From: Laburnicola sp. R22_1 | Lineage: Eukaryota > Ascomycota > Dothideomycetes > Pleosporales > Didymosphaeriaceae | NCBI GenBank assembly: GCA_014281115.1 | Contig: JACONQ010000010.1 | Span: forward strand, 744,001 to 808,000 | Length of the DNA: 64,000 nt | Direction: 5' to 3' | In this document: positions 1 through 12,022 of the stretch, piece after piece | Layout: every line of letters starts with the position of its first letter | Numbering within the stretch: position 1 is the first letter of the stretch | The notes under the pieces: generated by a model | What the model saw: only the letters and a program-made list of their open reading frames with translations | Told to the model about the DNA's origin: nothing | Database searches by the model: none | Program-made: the position numbers and the translations under genes

Positions 1-1246
1 GCTCGTGACGACCGTCTCAGGCACGAAAACAATCGAGGCCCCGCCCATGCTCCGCTGGCTTTCTTCATTTGCTGGTCTAGGCAGCGTGTTCTGCAAACCG
101 GGCAAACGGCCTCACGGCGGGCCACCAAGACGGCAGACGAGGTCCGCAGACGGGCCTTTGTGTCGGTCGAGGTTATAGCCGTGGTCGCTCCTCGCCACGT
201 ACTAACGTAGAGACGTAAATGAATCTCTCTCTCCCTCTCTCTCTCTCTCTCTCCTCGCCACGTTCGACAGATCGGCGACTCCTCGAGAACTCCCAGCAAC
301 ACCACTGATGAACCGGTTGGAACGACACACCAAAAGCTCAGCAAGTCTACGTCTACGCCTCGATCTTATACTGGCCAGCGTCTCGTTATCCCAAGATGCA
401 TACTTCCCTGGCTGCCAGCTACCTATTCCAACCCTCTCCGGAGCGCGTGGACGTGGAACGACGCTGCCTGCGTTGACAACGAGAGCATGCGAGGAAAGGA
501 CAGGACGGGAGGTCGGCTCAGCGGACACTGACACCGCTGCTTCCAAGTGCGTCGGGAAGCGACATGGCTAGCGGCACATCATGGGGCGACCGTTTCGACT
601 TGTCGCAGCCGCAAGCCTTGCTCATGGACCCAAGCAGCGGCAGACCTACCCTATCCTGCAGGGCGTGGACGAGCCCACCGATGCCACCGATGGTCGGATG
701 TCTGTCGGTTAGTGTTCTCGCTCTGCTAGTCGTCCCTAGTCTTGGGGTGCGCCGCCCGTCGTCCAAGAACGCCATCATCGTTATTTTATTACTCACGCGT
801 ATCTAGCGGCAGCACCAAGTCCTCACATGTACCGGTAGCTGCGTCCCAGGCGTCCCAGCCAGCTGGACGGGCGCCTCACATCTCCGGAGGCTGGTGCATG
901 TTCGCCGACGTTCCACTTCCCTGTCCACACATTATGGGGACCTGTCAATCAGGGGTCCTGGCCGCTTCTCCACACAGTTTCATTGGACTCTCGTAGCAGC
1001 CGTATCCTAGCTGACCTGCTGCTGCTAGCACTGGCCTAATGCGGCTGTGAGCCAAGCCTTTACGGTTCTTGAGTTAGCCAGTTCCAAGGTTGTGAGTGGG
1101 CGTCCCTTCGAGCAGAATGACCCCAAGCACGCAAAAATGTCTACGCGCAGCATGCCCAAAGCTCTTTACATTCCTCGGTTCCCCGTGGAGACTGCGTGCT
1201 TATGCAGGAGGGGCAGGTCTGCTTTCACCGTCCCTCTAGCTATCTC
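1..1246. other. Gene-poor flank upstream of the transcription factor gene
   Basis: I see no convincing gene here. The open frames are short, overlap on both strands and show no recognisable motif. A CT microsatellite lies at about 224-252. The 3' part is presumably the promoter and 5' leader of the Zn2Cys6 regulator that begins at 1247. Confidence 0.5.
224..252. repeat. CT/GA microsatellite
   Basis: Simple dinucleotide run of CT units with one CCC interruption, seen directly. It has no protein context. Confidence 0.85.
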
Positions 1247-3597
1247 ATGATGTCCTCCTCAGTTACTACATCTATTCCCGTCAAAAGAGCTTGCGATAGG
1301 TACGTCTCGACTGCACTCTCCTCAAGACCACCACCACTCATGCCATGACCACAGCTGCCATCGACGCAAAGTCAAATGCATCGGCGAAGGTACAAACCCA
1401 TGCAAGAATTGTGTTTCCGCAGGACTTGCTTGCACATACAATGCTATCCCCCAGAAGAAGGGACCTAAAGGAAGCCGCGCAAAAGTCCTTTCAGAGCTGC
1501 GAGAAACCCAGCGGAATGCCCAGCTCGCGACAGGTCTTCCCCATGAGCTATTCGACAGTCGTGCTCCTCCAACCACTTTTGCGCGGACTCCCGGATTGCT
1601 GCCGCCCACTCTCATAGAGAGCTGCCTCGAATTCTTCTTCGCCAACGTCTACCCTTCACAACCGATGCTTCACCAGCAACGCGCCCAAGAAACTATTATG
1701 AGCGTCGAGCACTCGGCCGAAGCATACTGCATGATCGCTGCTTTATGTGCATATGTCATGATTCAAGCCAACATGACGCTTTCTCCCAACGTTCTCCCGC
1801 GTCCTGAAATGGCACAACTTTCTAACGTCGCAGTCGGACACATTCTGTTGGAGGAGGCGGTGCGAGTGCGGAAAGGCTTCGACTACCTCGAAAACCCGAC
1901 GCCCATGTCTATCTTTACATCGTGGCTCTTCTACGGGTGTTACTTGGGGTTGGGCAAGGATAGTACAGCCTGGTCTTTTCTTAGGGAAGCCACTACTCAG
2001 GCCCTTTTACTTGGTCTTCACGAAGAGGAAACGCACAAGACTGACCCGCTCGACATTTCTCGGAAGCGTGTGTTATACTGGCTCCTCTTCGTCGCAGAAA
2101 GGTACCTCCGATTTTGAGATAGGAGGGCTACAATGGCTAACCCGAGTCTAGAACGCAAGCCCTTCACAAGCACCGTCCGATCTCGCTCTATCCGACCATA
2201 CATCCACCTACCTTCGAGGAAGTATCCCCAGACAGGCCGATCGCAACAGGTCTCGATTGCATGATAAATCTGTACAAGCCGGTCGACGATACCTTCGTAC
2301 ATCTTTGGAATAAGGTTCGGACGCCCCTCAATCCATCTTGGATTGCACAAGTCCAGAATCAGATCACAGAGGCAATCCCAACTTACATCGATTGTACGGA
2401 AAGCCAAGCAGTAGATCTACGCATCACACAGCAGTGGCTACGAACGATGCTATGGCAATTATGTGTCAAGCATGGTCTCGTCCGAAGTGTGGGAGCAGAC
2501 AACATTCTGACCTTCCAGTACCCAATCGAAATCTCCCACGACGTTCTCGCCATGACACAACAATTCTCGCAGCATGCAATGGAGGTGAATGGCATGGGCT
2601 TGGTGAGTCTCCGCAAACCTTGGCAACCCTAATTGTCTCGCAGCCCAATTATGGGGTGTCGATGGTGCCTCATTGCCCCACCCCTGTCACATATATGACT
2701 CGCTTGTTATCTATCCCTGCACACGGCACTTCAGCGCTAAGCTAGGTATCTGTCCTAACACATTCGCAGATCGAAAAGCTATTCGACATAGCCTGTTGTC
2801 TCATCGACGTGGTTGCTTGCATACCATTTCCTCCCGATACCTTCGCCTTAGGACCTCGCGACTATGTGTCCCGATTTCTCACGCTGTTTTCCGCGCTGCG
2901 AGGCGGCCAGACGCGCTACCTCAATCTTCTTCTTGTCAAAATCTCCGACGTATTACCGAAACTGCCACTTCCTCCGTCGCTCAATATCCCCCAGAACGCG
3001 TCCAGCTCATCCGTCAATTCAGCCCATGGTTCGCTCGGATCCATCTCATCCAATGTGAGCGACGAGGTTTCAGGATTGTCCAGCGCCACGTCGCCCTCTT
3101 ACCCCTCAACCGAACTCATACGCCAGCTCGCAGCCCAGACAGGTGCTCAGCTGCCATTCAACACCTCTCAGCCACTCATGCACGCACCCTGTTCTCGGGT
3201 TGAAGATCTCTCTCTGTATGATACTTCGGCTCCGCATAGCGCCCACTCATCTGGATCCGCACCCCCGAGTCAGTCCGGTACCCCTGGGCCTTATGAAGCC
3301 ACGACGCAACCACGTTCCCAACTGCCTTCGCAGACGCACGGTCATGCACCGCCTCAGGTACATCCGTCCCATGCTCAACACAGCCACATGCAGAGTCACC
3401 AACTTGGAATGAATCCCGCTGGGTATGATTCCAGGTTCACTGTTTCTGGCTTTCCAATTGACCCGGCGATGGTCTTTAAGCCAGACGATGCCGAAGCTGG
3501 AGGTCCAATGCCAGGTCAGGGTGTACTCTACAATCAGGGGCCGGGGAGGGGGAACTTGGGTCACGGACGGGGTCACGGTGGCGGATATACAGGCTAG
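1247..3597 (+). CDS. Zn2Cys6 fungal-specific transcription factor
   Basis: Predicted nuclear DNA-binding regulator of 692 residues. Exons are 1247-1299, 1355-2101, 2152-2602 and 2770-3597, all GT-AG and phase-consistent. The start is the first of two adjacent ATGs just ahead of the zinc cluster. The binuclear cluster is split by intron 1 and has Cys at residues 16, 19, 26, 34, 37 and 44 (CX2CX6CX7CX2CX6C). A basic linker (QKKGPKGSRAK) follows, resembling sugar-responsive activators of the MAL/AmyR kind; that is a resemblance only. The middle region (about 110-440) reads as the fungal transcription factor homology domain, with Trp/Leu-rich helices. The last 250 residues are low-complexity Ser/Pro/His/Gln and end in a Gly/Arg-rich tail. 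Intron 3 (167 nt) is long for this genome and may hide a small exon. The target genes cannot be told from sequence. Confidence 0.85.
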
Positions 3598-6441
3598 ACT
3601 CCGGCAACTTCAAATCGCTCAGGTTCTTTGTATATCAGATTTGCTGAGGAATTACCCGCTTCGCAACCATGCTGTTTGCAATCTTACAATCCAGGAGCGG
3701 AAGTATCCATATCGGCCATTCTTCCGCCTATAGGAGCAGGGTACATGATATGCCTGCGCTTTGGACCTGTACATACCCCGAGCTCGATTCTACGGACGGG
3801 AACTCGCGAAGGAAGTCGAAGCGAGCGGATGCTCATGCACAGAGCCCCGGGTCACTCCGCAACACGGCGTGATACTCTCCCTCTATGCACAATGCCAAGT
3901 TGTTCCCATAGCATCCGAGCATGCGTGTCGTTGTGGTAATCGTCAATGCCCAACTTGCCGGGGGGATCATGGTGGCTGCATCACTTTCTTATCGGAGTGA
4001 AGGATCGACAAATGACAGCCGTTGGCCGTTCACAGAAGATTCCGCGTATAGCACGGCATACGGAACATCTAACGATGTTCGTCAATATTCTATATACATA
4101 AAGCGCTAGGTACATTTTGCTGGGAGTATGACCCACCTGCGCACATGCATGCATGGTACGCAGGGTAAGTTGCCTAGTAGATACCAGTTAGTTTGCAACA
4201 ACACCTAGACATATTAGTAATATACTGTCTCTGTACGGACCTATACGGTGTCTTGACATGTGAGACGGCATGCCCGGTTATAGATACGTTCTCTGTGCCA
4301 GGAACAAATAAACTTTGCAATAGATGAGCAGTACGACTCACTGGGAGCATCAGAAACATGGTAGGCGGGGATTAGTAGCAAATGATCATGGGCTTTGGGT
4401 GCCTTTCGGCTCATGAGCCGCGCTATCACACGTGGTATGCCATATACCGAAGGTAGCGCATGATGGATGGGGGCTAGCGTGGATAAAGACCCGCGTTTCC
4501 GCCCTGCATGTTCACGATAGTCGCCGTTCTGGAAGTAAAGTGAGACGTTGTCGGGGCACGTTGGGTAGGGATGGCATGAACAACAACCGCCCGAGTCAAT
4601 ACCTACTGTACCCACAGGATTGACCGGAGTCACATTCCTGTTCCGGTTCTGCCCGACCAGCTTGTCTACGGATAGATTCCGTTGATCGACGCGGGGTCAA
4701 CCCTGCGGTTCAGATACGCGAAGGTCTCTTTGGTTATCTGACGTTGCCTGGGGGTGCCGCGTGTCGGCGACGCCACGCTTTTCGCCAGCCTTCTCAACCT
4801 CCACCACGGATACTTCGCCGACGATAACGTACCTAAACTTGGCGTCTCGAAAGAGAACGGCTTTGTTACACGAGACCTGGTGGACTGTGGGGAAACGGTG
4901 GATCCGGCCCCCCCGATTGTCGATGTCTTGGTCCCCCAGCACAAGCGCAACCGGCATCTAGGGTCGGGCACCATGTCCCCAGTAACAACAATGGGTAGGA
5001 AGCAGTGGGTGGGTACCTTGGGCACCAAAAAAACGAGCCACCGGTGAACGCCGGCGAACACACAGTTCGACCACCACGTTGTTCCCAGCCACAAACGCAT
5101 TGGCGCCCACAACCAAGCTTTTTGCTTCATTCGTCCAGTGCTAGCTAGACGCGCCGCTGGGTCTGGTCGGAGGTATCTGCCGCCCCGGCGCGCCATGCTT
5201 GCAAGAACCCACACTGCCTACCCCAAACGCGTAACCGCCCACGCACACACGCTCGAGGCTAACGTACGTCCTAGGACCCAAGGGGCCGCCTTTCCACAAT
5301 GTCATCGCCAATCCCAGAGCTGCGTAACCTGGCTTTTTTTGCGGGGCCATGTCGCTGAAATTTTTTCGTCTCATCTTCGAGGGAAATAGTTGTTGGCAAC
5401 GCTTCATTTAATTTCCGCGCGTTGTGGATGAGGAGAATGGCTGGTGCTTCGGTGCTTCGTCGGTGGTATTCTGTATGCCGCAGCAGGCACGCTGGAGCTG
5501 GGCAGCTTGACTCGGGATGATGCGCCTTTGAGGCGCGGAGTCGTCAGAGCGTGTACGCAGGGTTGTATTCATAAGCAGAAGTCATTGGGATGGTCGGTCG
5601 TTGTGTCGCCATTCTTCTTAGGGGACGCGTGTTGATAACAGCGCATCAACCACCAAGTAGACAAAAACCATCAAATTCTGCACCCTAAGCTTTTCTCCAC
5701 GGTGGATCTGCATGACAGTCAAGCATTCTTCGAAGACTGGGTCCCATACTCCAAGCAGTTTTCACGTACAGATCGACTCATCGATTACGGCATGTAGCGG
5801 GGAGCTAGCAAGCAGTGCAGCTGCCAGCGCCATGAGATATTTCCACAAAACGGATAGTCTAGCACATAGGTACGTCGTGGTATCTACAAGCAGAGAAAAA
5901 GCCCGGGCCACGGGCCAGGGCTGTTCACGAAAAGCAGCACCCTCGCCGCGTCAGAGCCACGCTAACGTTCCATACCAATGAGCGTGCGCTATTGCCTCGC
6001 CATGCCCGTTATTTATGCACACCTGTGATGCGTTTCAGATTGACAGGCGCCAAAACGACGCACCCGTGCGCCTGTCGAAGAACAGACACTTGTCACCGCT
6101 TGGAAGCTAGCCGCAGCGGGGATAGAATGCGAGCCAACTATTCGCCAACGAGCCGGCAATCACCTTGTTGACAGTTGTAAGCCATGCAGTGTCTAGTAGG
6201 AGAAGGTGGCGTATGGGCCTGAGTTTTGAGCCACGTTTTGAAAAAGGTGCACGAGGTCACGGCAGGTTCCGTGGGAGAGCTAGGGAGCAGGTAGGTATGG
6301 AAAGCGAAGGTGAACTGCCGGCATTCGTGGGCGGCTTTGACCCTGGTGAGCGGGGGCGGAAACAATGGTGGGGATTGGGTACCTGTTTTGCGGCTAGACT
6401 GATGCATGCTGCGGGATTGGGTGTCGAAGCTTGATATCTAC
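3598..6441. other. Intergenic stretch without a supported gene
   Basis: There are several open frames of 60-180 codons on both strands, but none has a recognisable domain and they overlap one another. A minus-strand frame around 4697-4957 has a protein-like composition, but I cannot name it and its ends make no sense as a gene. I see no structural repeat here. Confidence 0.5.
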
Positions 6442-6728
6442 CTACACCTCCCCCCCTGGCTTAGGTGCGTAGCGCGTAAAAGGAGCAGGGGTATAAGGCT
6501 AATTGGATACTAGGAAATTAGCTACGCTAAAGCAACTAATAGGGGCTATAAAAATACTAAATTATACTAAATTATAAGTTGGGGGCTCTACTTTTTTTAT
6601 ATTATTTAAAATAAAAGCCTTCATTATTCTACCTCTAAATAGTTAATTTAATAATATATGTGTTGTTAATTAACTACCTAGAGGTAGAACGACAAAACTT
6701 TCATCTTAAATAACATGATAAAAAAAAG

Positions 6729-6806
6729 CAGAGCTCTCTTAATAATATATATTATTTAAAATAAAAGCAGAGCTCTCTTAATAATATATATTATTTAAAA
6801 TAAAAG
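6729..6806. repeat. Two tandem 39-bp AT-rich units
   Basis: A unit beginning GCAGAGCTCTCTTAATAA occurs twice in direct succession inside the AT-rich island and then grades into further AAAGCTTTTATCTTAAATAA-type sequence. The repeat is seen directly; its function is unknown. Confidence 0.75.
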
Positions 6807-7139
6807 CTTTTATCTTAAATAATAATAATAATAAAGTTAAACTCTATATGTATTATTAAATTATCTACCTAGGAGTAGAATAATAAAGACTTTTATCTTA
6901 AATAACATAATAAAAAAGTAGTGCCCCTACTTAGAGCGTAAAAAGGTAAGTTAAACTATATACTTAGTAATTAAAAAGAGTATAAAAAGATAACAAAAAA
7001 ATATACTACTTTATAAAGAATATTTACTTTAAATAAATACTAATTAGAAAATATATAGTAAATAGTATAATAAAAGTTAGTAACTTAGTACTTACTACTA
7101 TTCTAAATATAGCTATTAAAATAGTATTTAAAATACTAT

Positions 7140-7610
7140 AATTAGTTTTCTTTTTTACGACTAAGGAGTTTCTAAGAAAAATATTATAATAATAGCAGTT
7201 ATCCCTCCTACTATTATTAACACAGAAAAGCGTTTTAAGATAGTATTAATATAAAGAGGTTTTAAAATACTATAATATAAAATTAAAGGTAATTAGTAGA
7301 ACTTATAATATTACTATGTATAGTTTTTTTAGCGACTAAGGAGTTTCTAATAAATTTTTATAATAATAGTAGTTATTTCTTTTACTATTATAGATAGTTA
7401 CTATATATAACTATAGTTTTTTTACGACTAAGAGGTTTCTAATAAAAATATTACAATAATAGTAGTTATTCCTTTTACTATTATAGATAGTTACTATATA
7501 TAACTATAGTTTTTTTACGACTAAGAGGTTTCTAATAAAAATATTACAATAATAGTAGTTATTCCTCCTACTATTATTAATATAGAAAAGCGTTTTAAGG
7601 TAGTGTTAAT
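7140..7610. repeat. At least four diverged units with core ACGACTAAGGAGTTTCTAA
   Basis: Units around 7157, 7330, 7425 and 7517 share the core ACGACTAAGRRGTTTCTAA followed by AATAATAGTAGTTATTCC-like sequence. The last two units are nearly identical with a period of 93 bp. Flanking segments near 7040-7130 and 7620-7680 reappear near 8050-8140 and 8195-8250, so a larger duplication also exists in the island. Confidence 0.65.
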
Positions 7611-8273
7611 AAAAAGAAATTTATATATAACTATTACTAAAAGAGTAGAACTTAGCTATAGAAGTAGCACTATTAAATTTATTGCTTATCTCTCCTTACC
7701 CCCTAAAACTTAACTGAAATTAACTTTAATAGCTAATTTAATAGCTTCCTATATAGCTAACCCTACTAGTATAAAATATCTATTACACACCTTTATTACT
7801 AATAAAAATAGTAGCTTTACTAAATTTTATATATATATACTATTACCTATAGCTACTATAATACTAATTAGTTTATAGGCTCTATCTTACACTACTTATA
7901 ATACTAATACTAACTATAATAATAACTACTAATACTACCCTATAAAGAATACTTATAGCTACTACTACTACTAAATAAAGTAGTGTTATACTTACTTTAA
8001 CTATAGTATTAATAAGCTTAATACTAATATAATCTTTATTTTAAAAAAGTAATAATAAAAGAATATATAGTAGATAGTATAATAAAAGCTAGTAACTTAG
8101 CGCTTACTACTACTTTAGATCTAGCTATAAAAATAGCACTTAGGTAACTATAATAAGTAATTAAAGACAATTAGTGTAGCTTATAGTATTACTATATATA
8201 ACTATTACTAGGAGAGTAGAGCTTAGCTATAATAAGCGGCACTATTAAATCTAAAGTATTAGTAGGTAAGTAG

Positions 8274-8860
8274 TATAAGTAAGGGGACTTATTCGCGGGC
8301 ATACTAATAAGTAATTGCGGGCATACTAATAAGATATATCGCGCGCTAATACTTTAGGTCCTACTTAGCTACTACACTATTAAAATAGTAAGCTTAGCTA
8401 CCTAATAATAATACTAACTTTGCTATATAATACTAGGTGCTGTATTATTATCTAAGATAGATCTATAGTATTATAATTTTAATTTTAATATTACGCGTTA
8501 ACGCGTATATTATTAATAATGTTTTCTTAATTACTATAAAATTACTATAAATTATAGTAATTATTTAATTTCTATATAACTTTATACTATGCAAAGATTA
8601 ATAATATAGCGTTAAATCTACCTAGCATAGTTAACGCTGTTAGCGAGTTTAATAACGCGTTTTTTAATAAGTTAATAGCTAATCTAGCTTTTAGCGCCTA
8701 GTATTATATAGCAAAGTTAGTATTATTATTAGGTGGCTAAGCTTACTATTTTAATAGCGCGGCAGCTAAGTAGGACCTAAGGCATTAGCGTGCGATATAT
8801 CTTATTAGTATGCCCGCGATTGCTTATTAGTATGCCCGCGAATAAGTCCTATAAGTAAGG
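8274..8860. mobile_element. Nested 565-bp element with 156-bp terminal inverted repeats and 11-bp target duplication (MULE-like MITE)
   Basis: The element spans 8285-8849. Its ends are near-perfect inverted repeats of about 156 bp (8285-8440 against 8693-8849), starting GGACTTATTCGCGGGCATAC. The direct repeat TATAAGTAAGG flanks it at 8274-8284 and 8850-8860. Terminal repeats longer than 100 bp with a 9-11 bp duplication are the hallmark of Mutator-like elements (established for that superfamily). With no coding capacity this would be a non-autonomous member. Each terminal repeat carries an internal direct repeat (GCGGGCATACTAATAAG twice). It keeps CpG and GCGCGC words that the surrounding island has lost, so it probably arrived after most of the mutation. 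Confidence 0.8.
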
Positions 8861-8930
8861 TTATAAAGAGTAGGTTGCAAAGTATAATTCCGCGCTAGTA
8901 GCTACACACCCAAGCCAGGCGGAGGTGTAG

Positions 8931-9585
8931 CGTAACTGACTTGTTACACCACGGTTCCTCTATCTGCCGATCAAAGCCAACGTTGTCCGGATTTTTGTTA
9001 GTCTGCATATCCTAACACTAATCCATGATGACTCGTACGATTTTCGGATGCACACCTTGTCCAGCGACGGACCAGCGTGCGTCTGTCGGGATGGATCATG
9101 TCCTGACAGGTGTTTGATTAGTGATCAAAGAACTTGGGGTACGGTACATACACCACATACAGCGGCAGATTTAGCGTTGCGTTCGCACATGTTTGCAAGG
9201 TTTAACGGTTATGCAGCATGTACCGTACTTGGAAACTCCCTCATGCAGCCGTCATCCCGTCCCGTTATACTTTCTAGAACTTGACCTTTTCCGGGATTTA
9301 AGATTTCGTAGCGTGAGTCCCGGCTAGGAGTGAAGACGATGTCAAGAACCGCGAGGGGAGAACGGGGCGCAACAAGGGCAACCGCGGCGTGACAGCTGGG
9401 ATAGGAAGCTATATGGTGGAGGCTGGTACAAGATAGGGCGAACCGTGCCGCAGTGACTTCGACACTGCCCGCCTCACTCCTCGGTACATGAGCAAACGGA
9501 TTTTGTGAGGAGAGGTGATGCGAGGATAGCAGTATGCAGAACAATGCTTCGAACAAAACCCAAGTCATACAGAAGCCAGGAATAC
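8931..9585. other. Intergenic region between the AT-rich island and the peptidase gene
   Basis: Normal base composition returns at 8931. No gene is recognised; this is presumably the 3' flank of the minus-strand peptidase gene. Confidence 0.5.
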
Positions 9586-12022
9586 TCAAGAAAGCTTGAA
9601 CATGTCTGCAGCCTTATTGATAGCCTCCGCCACAAAGAGATTCCACATCCTCGCCCGCTCCAAGTCCTTCTCCTCCAACGCATCCGTAGTCCCCGGAAAG
9701 ATCTGCGCTTTATACCCATCATCCCTATTCGGCGCCCACAGTGCGTTCTTGTAAAACGGCCGCCCCGGCAAGCCCTCTTCGTTCACAAATAGCCTCATCA
9801 CCTTCTTCAACTTGTCATTCACATCCGCCACCCTTGTAGCGTTGCTGAGGAACTCCCGTGAACTCGTGATGCGCTGATAGCCGTCCGCTACGTTGCGGAA
9901 GTTCTTGTGCGCGTTGCTGAGCCTCGTGAAGTCGATGGCTCGTTGCGTCTTCCCTGCGTCATCACAGCAGGAGTTGACTACGCCGAGGAGGTCGTTGGAG
10001 AAGTATCCGAGATTGAGAGCGAGGGCTTCGAGGTCGAAGGGAATCAGAGGGTCGTCGGCGAGGTGGTAGGCGAGCAGCGTAATGAACTGGCCGGCTACGG
10101 CGTGGATCTTGAACTCGGGATCGATCATGGTTTTCATCCAGTTGAACGAGTCGTAGTTGCTGTGATAGTGGTAGACGGGGTCGTTTCGCCCTGGTCCCAT
10201 GCCGAAGTCGAGCTGGAGTGTAACGTGAGCTGGGCTGGGTCACTAACTTCATGGAGTGAGAAAGGTAGACTTACTGCACCGATACCTAGTTGGAGGAAAG
10301 CTGTATAGTCGCTCCCGCTACCCAAGTTTGTGAAGCCGTTGTCTTGTGGTCTGAATTGGTAAAGGTCGCGCCAGGCGTCATAGAGGGTACGTTTCCCGTA
10401 GATGACTTTCTTCATGACAGACTGGGCGATGCCGCGAAGCTCTGGCGTCGATGATGCACCAGGAAGAGGTCCGTTTACGCCAATGTCCACGTTCAGATAA
10501 GAAATAGCTGTGTCCGCTAGCCATGGGGCGAACTCTTCTACCCATTCAGTTGATCCAACGAGGGCATACTCTTCGCCATCCCAGGAGGCAAAAACGCTAG
10601 GCAACATGTTAGGGAAGGACCATAAGACGTCTTAGCAACTTACATGTTCCTCTTCGGCTTCCAGCCCGTCCTTACCAATTCTCCAAAGGCCTTTGTGATC
10701 TCGATAAGCATTGCAGAGCCTGAATTAGGGTCTGCAGCACCGCCAACAATCCACGCGTCGCGATGATTGCCGATGATGACAGTCTCATCAGCGTTCGTAC
10801 CGTTGATAATGCCGATAACGTTCCAGATTGGAGCAGTGACGTCTTTCATCTTGTTCGATAGCGAGAGTGTAACTCCAGGTGCGGGTCCAGTGCTATAAGT
10901 AGTTTTCATACCGCCCATCCATCCATCGCGATGCATGTCTTTGCCGTCTTTGCCTTGACCGTCCAAAGCCCTCAGAATAGGCAGCGCGTCACGGTATGAG
11001 ATGGGAAGAGATGGTATTTTGGGAAGAGACGAAGGGTCGTTCTCACGTTTAGCTCCGGGCTTGGAAGGACGGCCTGGAGTGGTGGGGTCTAAACGGAATT
11101 AGAAGTGCATTCATCTGCAGGGCTAAGTGTTTGGCTCACCACCCGGATACAGATCTATACGGCTAACGGAGCCTCGTTGGATTGAAGACGGCTGTCGAGC
11201 CGGACCCTCTGATATCGTTAGTCGCGAGCAGAACTAATGCATGTGGTACATACTGGGGTAAGCAGCGTCCCCATTTGCCTCTTGAGGGCCATCATCTCCT
11301 GGGTCGGTGAATATAACCACCCCGGCCATGCCGCTGGCCTCTGCATTCTTGACCTTTACGCCTCGAAATGGGCCCCCGTATTTTATGAGTGCAATCTTGC
11401 CCTCCAATTCCACCCCCGCTCTTTTTACAGCTGCGAAATCATCCTTGTGACCACGCCTTGTCATCGTTAGCACCTTCATTACTTGATACATACATACCAT
11501 GATGTATGAAAATCGCAGCACTTACCCTACATAGACGTACTCTGCCTCCACATCTCCACCTTTTGAGTACCCATGAAAGCCCGGTATACTTCTAGCAGGC
11601 CCCGTCGTCTCGTCTTCCTCCAGCACATCCTCGTACATTTGCGCTTCGTACTTGGACCCGTTCAACCAGCTCAACATAAGAGACTGCTTCTCCGGATAGT
11701 TTAGGTAGACTTCGTACTCGACCAACGACGAGGCGATTCCGTTTGCGGTCCATTTCTTGGCCGTCTCTTCGGCCATGGATTTGTTACGCCCTGCAATATG
11801 GTCGCCATGCGTGTAGTATGAAGCCCACGTCTCCAACTCCGTAGTGTCGAACGACTCGTGCAATATCTTCTCGTTGTCTGACCATTTTGGCGGGAAGGTT
11901 TCCGCTCTGGCCTCGAGGACGCTGATACGGCTTTGGAACTCGTCGGCAAATGCATCAGGGAATTCACGTTCGCACCCAAGCGCTGCTCGCGCAAGAGTCA
12001 ACAGTAGGACGGCGCGCTTCAT
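9586..12022 (-). CDS. Secreted M28-family glutamate carboxypeptidase (GCPII/FOLH1-like)
   Basis: Predicted zinc metallopeptidase of 720 residues, close to the roughly 750 of glutamate carboxypeptidase II. Exons in transcription order are 12022-11526, 11456-11254, 11208-11140, 11088-10644, 10596-10275 and 10212-9586; every junction is GT-AG and keeps phase. The start was chosen because it begins a signal peptide (MKRAVLLLTLARAALG), which points to secretion. A PA-type domain (about 150-290) is followed by the co-catalytic metal site: GNHRDAW near residue 365 gives the His and GGAADPNSG the bridging Asp. FASWDGEEYALVGSTEW near 410 gives the two Glu, and YHYHSNYDSF in the last exon gives the last His. 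The C-terminal part is a transferrin-receptor-like dimerisation domain. Fungal relatives trim acidic peptides; the substrate here is not known. Confidence 0.92.

Larger units (their letters stand above)
6445..8927. mobile_element. RIP-degenerated Tc1/mariner-type element
   Basis: This strongly AT-rich block ends abruptly against normal-composition DNA. Its two ends are inverted copies: CACCTCC..CCTGGCTTAGGTG at 6445 and the complement of CACCCAAGCCAGGCGGAGGTG ending at 8927. Each is flanked by TA (6443-6444 and 8928-8929), the target duplication of the Tc1/mariner superfamily. Removing the nested insertion at 8285-8849 leaves about 1.9 kb, the usual size of such transposons. The interior is almost entirely A/T with no usable reading frame, as expected after RIP. 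It contains diverged direct repeats. The superfamily rests on TA and length only, because no transposase motif survives. Confidence 0.7.

Noticed and set aside
4666..5214. Minus-strand frame of 182 codons, with an overlapping protein-like frame at 4697-4957
   Set aside because: No recognisable domain, no plausible exon continuation and Trp/Arg-rich composition; not reported as a gene.
8294..8332. CRISPR-like repeat reading of the doubled 17-mer
   Set aside because: There are only two units inside a transposon arm in a eukaryotic genome; no array and no cas genes.
6445..8927. Centromere-like or mitochondrial-insert explanation for the AT-rich block
   Set aside because: The block is too short and ends precisely in inverted repeats flanked by TA, and it has no mitochondrial gene motif. 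A mutated transposon explains it better.
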